From contig NZ_MDDP01000004.1 of NCBI RefSeq assembly GCF_001999725.1, positions 1 to 64,000 on the forward strand: a DNA stretch of 64,000 bases, in the 5' to 3' direction. The translations under genes and the position numbers were made by a program. The stretch comes from Cellulophaga omnivescoria. GTDB taxonomy: Bacteria; Bacteroidota; Bacteroidia; Flavobacteriales; Flavobacteriaceae. The notes below the pieces were generated by a model that saw nothing but the letters and a program-made list of their open reading frames with translations, was not told the DNA's origin and made no database searches. This document shows positions 59,847 through 64,000 of the stretch, piece after piece. Each line of letters opens with the position of its first letter. Position 1 is the first letter of the stretch.

Positions 59847-62800
59847 TTATTTATTAATATAAAAACTTTTAGCTACAGTATTGTTTTGTGTAGCTATAAT
59901 TAAACTATTATTTGTTGCTGTTTTAGCTTCAATTATATGATTGGATTGTTCTGGCACATAAAAACCAGATGTACTATTAGGTACAACTGTAAATCCTGTT
60001 TTACTACCTTTTAAATAGATACCTTTTATGGCTCCTGTAAAACCGTATACAGTTTCTGAGGTGGTATTATTGCCAACCAAAAGTACATCTAAATATCCAT
60101 CATTATCTATGTCTTTACTAAGAATTTCATTTATTGGAGCAAGCTGACAAATATTTGGTAGTTTATTAATTTTAAAGGTATTATTGCCCACGTTTTCTAA
60201 ATAAACACTTGCAAATGTAGTTGCTTTTAAGGTTTCTTCTTCTAGGTTTTTTATTTCTAATAATTCTGTAAAAGACGGATTAGAAAATTCTGCATATGTG
60301 CTGTACTTTTGTTTTAAAGCAACTAGTTGTTTTACAATATCATCTCTAGTTTGTACAGGTAACAATACATTGTTTTTATCTGGATCTGTAAAATATTGTG
60401 CAACTACAGGATCTATACTACCATTTTTATCAAAATCTTGCTTGTAAACATATACAGGTTTATTTTTTTTAGGAGAAACAAAACTATTTTCTCCTTGGTT
60501 GCCAGCAATAAAATCTATATCGCCATCATTATCAAAATCACCGGCTTTAATAGTATTCCACCAACCATATACTTCTGTTGGAGTATTGCTATTGGTTAGC
60601 CAATTAGTTAAAGATTTTTCTAAAACCCCATTTTTATTAATAAAAACCGTAATAGGCATCCACTCTCCTACCACAATTAAATCTTGCCAGCCATCATTAT
60701 TTACATCTTGCCAGGTTGCATCTGTAACCATACCAATACTAGTTAAAGCTTTGTTTTTTATAGGTGTAAACTTGCCCGAGTTGTTTTGTAATAAGCTACT
60801 TTTTGGCGTTTTAGGATAACTGCCTGCAACCAATCTACTACCAACAAAAATATCTATATCCCCATCTTTATCATAATCTGCAGCAGCTATACAAGACCCA
60901 ATATTTGTTACGTTTGGTAAACTATTTTTTGTTAAAGAAAAAGTTCCTTTTCCATCATTAACATAAATCCTGTCTTGTAATAAATTAGAGTTGCTATCAA
61001 ACTCTACTCCACCACTTGCTACATACAGGTCTAAGTCCTTATCATTATCAATATCTATAAATACAGCGGCTGCATCTTCATATATACTATCTAGCTTTTG
61101 TGTAATTTGATAAACACCATCTTTATTTTGAGTCCATATAGTAGATGGTTGGTCTTTACTACCTCCAATAAAAAGTTCGTCTCCTGTTTTTAGGTTTATA
61201 TCTGCGGCAGCTATACAAGGCCCAAATTTAGAGCACTGATGCATTAATAAGTGCTGAGAAACAAAGTCATTAGTACTATTTTCTTGGTGTTTGTATGGTA
61301 AAATTGATGAGTTATTTTTTAGTAATGTAGATTTTAAAACTGGTGCAATATGGTCTGTTTTGGCATCTGTACTATTTAATTCTAAAACAGTATTTACTTT
61401 TGGTTGGTATATTTTAGTTAGTTGCTTACTTGGCCATACTATATGTAAAGAGTCTATTATAGTATCTTTTATTCCAAAATGAAGAATAGGTTCTACAGAA
61501 GACAAATACCCGCGTGTAACAGACTGGTATTGCGTTTGAATAGTGCCATTAGACCATAATTTTACCTTAGCTCCAATGGCTTTGGTATTTTGTTTGCTGC
61601 CTTTTAATTTTACTCTTAAAAACGTGGACTTAGAATTTAATTGCATTGTGTTATTTTGCAAAATAAAAGCCTTTTGGTTTATATTGTTTACAACAACGTC
61701 TATATCTCCGTCATTATCTAAATCTGCAAAAGCAGCACCATTGCTAAAAGATTTTTGTATACTACCCCATTCATCACTAACATTTTTAAATTTTAATTTA
61801 TTAGTGTTTTCATAAAAATAATTAGAAATAAAAACTCCTGGTGCTTTAGAAATTAAGGCAGACAATTCCTTGTTTTTAGCTTGTTCCGACCCAAAAATTG
61901 TGCTTTGTTTAGAGTAGTTTATAAAATCTAAATCTGTAATATCTTTTACATAACCATTAGTAATATAAATATCTTTATCGCCATCATTATCAAAATCTAC
62001 TAGTAAAGGAGACCAACTCCAATCTGTTGCAGCTATACCAGCATAGTTTGCTATTTCGCTAGCCTGCAGTATAGTATTGTTTAATTCACCATTATGTACT
62101 TGTAAAGTATTGCGCATAAATTGTGAACTGTAATTATTGCGCTTTGCGGTTAAAAACTTATCATAATTATGAGCACCTAACATACTTTTTTGTCTATTAT
62201 AACTTTCCGGTAGCATATCTACAACCATAATATCTGGATTGCCAGAATTGTTAATATCGGCAACATCTACTCCCATACCATTAAAACTTTGTACAGCCAA
62301 TAATTGTTTGTTTGCTTCTATAAAACCTTTGTGTTTTCTTGTAACAGTATCTATACCACTGTTTAAATACAACAAATCTTCAGTTAAAAAATCATTAGAC
62401 ACATAAATATCTGGTAAATTATCGTTATTAAAGTCTTGCACGGCAACACCTAAAGAAAACCCTTGGTGCTTTATTCCTAAACTGTCTGATACATTTGTAA
62501 ATATTGGATGATTTAAACCAGCAACGGAATCATTACGTAGCAAGTAGTCTGATAAATTCTTAGAGTAATAGTGCTTAGGAACGGGTGAATTTTGAGAAAA
62601 ACGAGAACTTCCATTGTGAATTATAAATACATCTAAATCACCATCTACATCATAATCTAAAAACACGGCTTGCTGACTGTTATTAGGGTCGTTTAACTGG
62701 TAAGCCTCTGCTTCTTCGGTAAAAGTTGGTAGGCCGTTTACATTTAAACCTTTATTAATAAAGAGTAAATTATCGCAATTATTGTTACAATTTGGTCCTC

Positions 62801-63191
62801 CTACACTTAAATAAATATCATCCCAACCATCTGCATTTATATCTACAATTGTTACTCCGGTAACCCAAACATTGGTCTTAAAATTTGCAGCTTCAGAAAT
62901 ATCTAAAAAACTAAGGTTCCCTTTATTTAAATATATTTTAGAAGATACTTGGTTGGCGGTAAAAACAATATCTTGTAAACCATCATTATTAAAATCACCA
63001 ATACCAACTCCTCCTCCATTATAGATGTACTGAAAAGTAACAATATTTAAACTATCATTACCAGTAATTGTGTTGTTAAAATCTACTTTAGTTATTGCTG
63101 CATCTAAAGAGGTAAACCTTTTGTTGCTTGTGCGCTCATTGCATGAGCTAAAAATTAAAAGGGTAATACAAAATAGTAATACGTATTTCAA
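59847..63191 (-). CDS. Large FG-GAP/VCBS repeat lipoprotein with ASPIC/UnbV domain
   Basis: 1114 residues; lipobox FSSC at C17. Many calcium-binding blade repeats of the form DFNNDGLQDIVF, DINADGWDDIYLS, DYDVDGDLDVFI, DFDNDGDKDIYI, DIDNDKDLDLYVASGG, suggesting two beta-propellers. Between them (about 520-600) the ASPIC/UnbV domain: LRVKLKGSKQNTKAIGAKVKLWSNG ... SVEPILHFGIKD. Surface-exposed, probably binds polymer or partner protein; CRTAC1-like. First gene of the operon with the haloperoxidase-like protein. Confidence 0.88.
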   Translation of the reverse strand: MKYVLLFCITLLIFSSCNERTSNKRFTSLDAAITKVDFNNTITGNDSLNIVTFQYIYNGGGVGIGDFNNDGLQDIVFTANQVSSKIYLNKGNLSFLDISEAANFKTNVWVTGVTIVDINADGWDDIYLSVGGPNCNNNCDNLLFINKGLNVNGLPTFTEEAEAYQLNDPNNSQQAVFLDYDVDGDLDVFIIHNGSSRFSQNSPVPKHYYSKNLSDYLLRNDSVAGLNHPIFTNVSDSLGIKHQGFSLGVAVQDFNNDNLPDIYVSNDFLTEDLLYLNSGIDTVTRKHKGFIEANKQLLAVQSFNGMGVDVADINNSGNPDIMVVDMLPESYNRQKSMLGAHNYDKFLTAKRNNYSSQFMRNTLQVHNGELNNTILQASEIANYAGIAATDWSWSPLLVDFDNDGDKDIYITNGYVKDITDLDFINYSKQSTIFGSEQAKNKELSALISKAPGVFISNYFYENTNKLKFKNVSDEWGSIQKSFSNGAAFADLDNDGDIDVVVNNINQKAFILQNNTMQLNSKSTFLRVKLKGSKQNTKAIGAKVKLWSNGTIQTQYQSVTRGYLSSVEPILHFGIKDTIIDSLHIVWPSKQLTKIYQPKVNTVLELNSTDAKTDHIAPVLKSTLLKNNSSILPYKHQENSTNDFVSQHLLMHQCSKFGPCIAAADINLKTGDELFIGGSKDQPSTIWTQNKDGVYQITQKLDSIYEDAAAVFIDIDNDKDLDLYVASGGVEFDSNSNLLQDRIYVNDGKGTFSLTKNSLPNVTNIGSCIAAADYDKDGDIDIFVGSRLVAGSYPKTPKSSLLQNNSGKFTPIKNKALTSIGMVTDATWQDVNNDGWQDLIVVGEWMPITVFINKNGVLEKSLTNWLTNSNTPTEVYGWWNTIKAGDFDNDGDIDFIAGNQGENSFVSPKKNKPVYVYKQDFDKNGSIDPVVAQYFTDPDKNNVLLPVQTRDDIVKQLVALKQKYSTYAEFSNPSFTELLEIKNLEEETLKATTFASVYLENVGNNTFKINKLPNICQLAPINEILSKDIDNDGYLDVLLVGNNTTSETVYGFTGAIKGIYLKGSKTGFTVVPNSTSGFYVPEQSNHIIEAKTATNNSLIIATQNNTVAKSFYINK

Positions 63192-63460
63192 AATGGCGGC
63201 TTTAATTTATATGAAGCAAGTTATAAAAAAAAGTTTTATAGAAAAGTGAAAATATATAGAGCAAATTTTAGTAGCATAATCATTTATTATAAAATTAAAA
63301 TCTCTTAAAACACCAGTAAAATATGAAGGTTAAAAATACCTCACTTTCTAAAGAAAAAAACAAGATAAAAAAAGTGAAAATATTTTCATTTTACATTCCA
63401 AAACAAGATCCAAGGATTATAACTAAAACGTAAATAGGGTTTAACCTTAAACAAAACACA

Positions 63461-63769
63461 ATGAGAACACTAAGTATTATTTTATTTGCTTTAGCTACAG
63501 CTGTTACAACATCGTTTACAACAGCATCATTTACGGGAACCTATGATGGTTTTGAAGATGAAATGTATGTGTTTACTACTGATGAAGGACAAACTATGGA
63601 GTTTGATGAAGTTAGTCCTGAAACTTTAGAGAAATACGACTTATCTGATGAGTCTTTTCAAGGTAAAACTTTTAAAGTAACCTACCAAACTGTTACTTAT
63701 ACTGATGATGAAACTGAAGAAGAAGAAATTAAAAACATTTTAACTGACTTAAAATTATTAGAAGAGTAA
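63461..63769 (+). CDS. Small secreted acidic protein
   Basis: 102 residues; signal peptide ending near FTTAS. The mature part is very acidic (YDGFEDEMYVFTTDEGQTMEFDEVSPETLEKYDL, YTDDETEEEEIKNILTDLKLL) and looks like a small OB- or beta-sandwich protein. Similar short proteins are common in Flavobacteria, function unknown. The 268 bases upstream (63192-63460) contain only a doubtful 36-codon frame. Confidence 0.7.
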   Translation: MRTLSIILFALATAVTTSFTTASFTGTYDGFEDEMYVFTTDEGQTMEFDEVSPETLEKYDLSDESFQGKTFKVTYQTVTYTDDETEEEEIKNILTDLKLLEE

Positions 63770-63780
63770 CATAACCAACA

Positions 63781-63809
63781 AAAAGCGTTACTAATGTGTA
63801 ACGCTTTTT
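63781..63809 (+). terminator. Terminator of the small secreted protein gene
   Basis: Perfect 11-bp stem AAAAGCGTTAC / GTAACGCTTTT, loop six, T-run. The last 190 bases of the window hold nothing I can assign. Confidence 0.9.
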
Positions 63810-64000
63810 ACTATTAATTGTAAATAATACAAGTTTTAACATATTTTCTTGAGATATTTCTAATATTCTGATTTATAGTCGATTAATAATATTAAATATG
63901 TTAAATATGTAACAATTAATAGCTAAAAATGTAATAAAAATTTTTTTTATAACATCTAAACCCATTTATGGAGCGTAGATATAACAGTTATTAACCCTAA

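Noticed and set aside
63323-63433. 36-codon Lys-rich frame before the last gene
   Set aside because: AAA/AAG-rich composition is expected by chance in such AT-rich DNA; no ribosome site or homology evidence.
1-64000. CRISPR arrays, tRNA and rRNA genes, riboswitches
   Set aside because: I looked through the gaps and saw no regularly spaced repeats, cloverleaf-like sequences or conserved riboswitch cores; this was by eye, so short or degenerate cases could be missed.

Overview
The window is AT-rich (about one third G+C by eye) and looks like the chromosome of a marine Bacteroidota bacterium, most likely a Flavobacteriaceae member close to Cellulophaga or Zobellia. The support is: type IX secretion C-terminal tails on two secreted glycoside hydrolases, -7 boxes of the Bacteroidota type TAnnTTTG, LytS/LytTR two-component genes, and enzymes for red-algal polysaccharides (a GH16 beta-agarase, a GH82 iota-carrageenase and a GH16 kappa-carrageenase-like enzyme) plus a mannitol uptake and oxidation operon. 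The genus is an inference.

Layout. 0.2-2.7 kb: beta-agarase, a small lipoprotein and Hsp20. 2.8-11.5 kb: two AraC-type regulators among oxidoreductases (nitroreductase, two MDR-type reductases, DUF4437 cupin, crotonase-fold enzyme, 2OG-Fe(II) oxygenase, SDR); three promoters carry repeat pairs at a fixed distance from the -7 box, which I read as the AraC operators. 11.6-14.4 kb: KefG/Kef-type antiporter and a TfoX-domain protein. 14.5-17.4 kb: iota-carrageenase and an Old Yellow Enzyme. 17.7-25.6 kb: a Nudix-like regulator divergent from a six-gene operon (outer-membrane barrel, RbsB/A/C-type ABC importer, mannitol 2-dehydrogenase, fructokinase); two copies of a 17-bp palindrome lie between them. 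25.6-31.9 kb: TetR with Mpo1-like protein, and a TetR/ABC/HlyD/TolC export operon whose ABC ATPase has lost most catalytic motifs. 32.3-39.6 kb: MacAB-TolC-type efflux operon with LytS/LytTR. 39.8-47.1 kb: housekeeping and stress genes (desaturase, Crp, cold shock protein, guanine deaminase-like, DUF421, an apparently inactive caspase-like protein, a DNA repair pair divergent from an XRE-S24 repressor).

47.1-58.4 kb is an accessory island. It holds a GHKL ATPase-Shedu nuclease fusion, a transposase C-terminal remnant, a short array of small genes each preceded at a fixed distance by a homologous ~40-bp element, a Pmp3-type small membrane protein, the kappa-carrageenase-like gene, a set of short repeats (an exact 19-bp pair and palindromes), and a compact four-gene operon: GIY-YIG nuclease-like protein, small acidic protein, Rad50/SMC-like ATPase with zinc hook, HNH-like protein. 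This operon and the fusion protein are the best candidates for undescribed or little-described defence systems. 58.5-63.2 kb: a vanadium haloperoxidase-like lipoprotein and a very large FG-GAP/ASPIC lipoprotein in one operon; the window ends with a small secreted protein.

All family names come from reading the protein sequences; no database search was run. Start codons were moved where an internal ATG fits better than an upstream TTG or GTG.
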